IMG/VR virus record: IMGVR_UViG_3300043786_001191
Span: 1 to 56,968 of that record
Source: a virus
Length of the DNA stretch: 56,968 nt
Direction: 5' to 3' (one strand)
Shown here: one piece after another, positions 55,860-56,968 of the stretch
Layout: every line of letters starts with the position of its first letter
How positions within the stretch are numbered: position 1 is the stretch's first letter
Program-made: the position numbers and the translations under genes
The notes under the pieces: model-generated
Database searches by the model: none
The model's input: only the letters and a program-made list of their open reading frames with translations
What the model was told of the DNA's origin: nothing

Positions 55860-56333
55860 ATGTTTAGAGGATATTTTCAACTAAAAAATTCTTCTGGAAA
55901 GCCAATTACATATGGTATTGGTGATGTAGTGATATATCAGGGAAAGATGTATCAATGCACAGCTGAAACACAAAAAACTCCGTTTCAAGCTCCTTTAAAT
56001 TGGAAATTTACTGGTTCTACAGAGATGGTTCAATCTGTCGATCCACCTTTAAATGCAGAAATTGGACAAATTTGGGGTTCAAGTGATGAAAATTTTTATG
56101 TTTGGTATGGAGATGTAGATGGATTTCGGTGGGTATCACTTGGTTCTGGAGGAAGTGGTGGTGGAGGAGGTGGTGGTGCGGTATCTTCTGTATCGGGTTC
56201 TGGAAACGGAATATTAGTTTCTCCTACAACTGGTGCAGTGGTTATACAAAACACAGGTGTTCAAAGTATTAACGGACTCACAGGAGCAGTTCAATACATC
56301 ACGGACTTCAAGAGAGGATGGTTCATGTTATGA
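55860..56333 (+). CDS. Tail fibre-type protein with carbohydrate-binding repeat
   Basis: A 157-residue late protein. The first 45 residues (DVVIYQGKMYQCTAETQKTP followed by a W-K-F) look like a small carbohydrate-binding module of the CBM5/12 type found in phage fibres; next comes VDPPLNAEIGQIWGSSDENF, a glycine-rich linker with 7 consecutive Gly, and GIVVIQ/GLTGAVQ-like fibre-shaft triplets. It ends in an ATGA overlap with the next gene. Together they probably encode consecutive parts of a host-recognition fibre. Confidence 0.65.
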   Translation: MFRGYFQLKNSSGKPITYGIGDVVIYQGKMYQCTAETQKTPFQAPLNWKFTGSTEMVQSVDPPLNAEIGQIWGSSDENFYVWYGDVDGFRWVSLGSGGSGGGGGGGAVSSVSGSGNGILVSPTTGAVVIQNTGVQSINGLTGAVQYITDFKRGWFML

Positions 56334-56968
56334 GGCGATGGAGACTCAATTCAGGATACTGTGGCAACACAGACCAACGCCGCACCAAAGCAGGAACCAT
56401 TCCTGCTCTGAAGCACTACATTGAGCGGGATTTAGGGCTGTTCGCCGCCTCAAGTGATGATTATTACGATTTTGTTACTCTTTTGCTGCATTGCGATGGA
56501 GCCAACAACAGCACCACAATTACCGATAGTAGTTTATCACAAGTAACCGTAACTGCTCAAGATAATGCAAAAATCAGCACCGCACAAAGTAAGTTTGGCG
56601 GATCGTCTTTGCTGCTAGATGGCACAGGAGATTTTGGTCTAATCAATACTCAAATGACCAACTTTGAATATTCTGGTGATTTTACAATTGAGGGTTGGTG
56701 GCGGTTTAATGCGAACAATGTGGGCTATCAGGGTCTTATTGGTTCAGCAGTAGGTGGAGATCAAACAGGTTGGGCTTTGATTATCGAAACCAATAACACA
56801 TTGAATTTTTATGGATCTAGCACAACTACTTGGAATACTGTTGTAACTTCTACTCAGGTTCCCACAATAAACACTTGGCATCATATTGCTGTTTGTCGTT
56901 CAGGAAGCACAGTTCGTTTATTTTACAACGGCACACAAATTGGGTCAGCAACATCTTACAATTTCATT
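56330..56968 (+). CDS. Tail fibre protein with LamG/concanavalin-like domain, partial
   Basis: The frame starts ATG 56330, overlapping the upstream stop by 4 bp, and stays open for 213 codons to the window end. Residues about 1-45 (RRWRLNSGYCGNTDQRRTK ... LKHYIERDLGLFAAS) resemble leaders of small phage fibre genes. From about 50 on there is a laminin-G/concanavalin-A-like lectin domain: VTLLLHCDGANNS, SKFGGSSLLLDGTGDF, FTIEGWWRFN and TWHHIAVCRSGSTVRLFYNG. Such domains bind glycans. The gene is truncated by the window edge. Confidence 0.75.
   Translation, partial: MRRWRLNSGYCGNTDQRRTKAGTIPALKHYIERDLGLFAASSDDYYDFVTLLLHCDGANNSTTITDSSLSQVTVTAQDNAKISTAQSKFGGSSLLLDGTGDFGLINTQMTNFEYSGDFTIEGWWRFNANNVGYQGLIGSAVGGDQTGWALIIETNNTLNFYGSSTTTWNTVVTSTQVPTINTWHHIAVCRSGSTVRLFYNGTQIGSATSYNFI

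Noticed and set aside
56320-56340. Apparent frameshift in the fibre gene
   Set aside because: The two frames meet in an exact ATGA stop/start overlap, the normal arrangement of adjacent phage genes, and the second begins with a leader typical of small fibre genes. A sequencing frameshift is still possible but not required.
1-56968. CRISPR array, integrase or insertion sequence
   Set aside because: No regularly spaced repeats, recombinase-like protein or terminal inverted repeats were seen; the only mobile-type gene is the HNH endonuclease.

Overview
The window is a large piece of a T4-like myovirus genome (tailed phage with a contractile tail). The evidence is the T4 virion block in T4 gene order (gp13-14-15-16-17-18-19-20-prohead core-21-22-23), the baseplate genes gp51, gp26, gp4, gp48, gp53, gp25 and gp6, and the T4 replication, recombination and late-transcription genes gp32, gp33, gp55, gp46, gp47, uvsW and uvsY. 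Late promoters are of the TATAAATA type. No photosynthesis genes, tRNA genes or integrase were seen. The host cannot be named. The genome is distant from T4 itself, since small accessory proteins, tail fibres and gene lengths differ. I place it among the exotic or aquatic T4-like phages.

Layout. (1) 1-2.1 kb is GC-rich and holds tiny genes, most as single-gene cassettes with their own near-consensus sigma70 promoter and a hairpin terminator; this looks like an early host-takeover region. (2) 2.1-3.7 kb is AT-rich and gene-poor, with extra strong promoters, an HNH endonuclease, short repeats and a long RNA hairpin. (3) 3.7-8.6 kb holds small unknown genes, a phage GMP reductase, a lysozyme and a deaminase. 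(4) 8.6-16.4 kb holds a very cysteine- and glycine-rich fibre or adhesin, small genes and two structural proteins on the minus strand. (5) 16.4-17.6 kb is gp33-gp32. (6) 17.6-26.4 kb is the baseplate. (7) 26.9-40.2 kb is neck, terminase, tail and head. (8) 40.2-42.9 kb is an Sm-like protein, uvsW and uvsY on the minus strand. (9) 43.0-52.4 kb is a 12-gene very AT-rich glycan island with glycosyltransferases, UDP-galactopyranose mutase, a fucosyltransferase-like protein and methyltransferases. (10) 52.5-55.8 kb is gp55-gp47-gp46. (11) 55.8 kb to the end is tail fibre genes, the last running off the window.

How it works together. Host-type sigma70 promoters drive the early cassettes (17-bp spacers) and a second set of early/middle genes (16-bp spacers) including gp32, gp33, gp55 and uvsY. 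gp55 and gp33 then direct host polymerase to the late promoters of the virion genes. A recurrent feature of both promoter types is that the start codon often sits where the transcript should begin (6 nt after a sigma70 -10 box, about 5 nt after the late box). Leaderless mRNAs therefore look common.

The most striking accessory system is the glycan island between uvsY and gp55, which could build a galactofuranose/fucose-type, methyl-capped glycan for virion proteins or the host surface. All calls come from reading the sequence and remembered family features. No database search was run.
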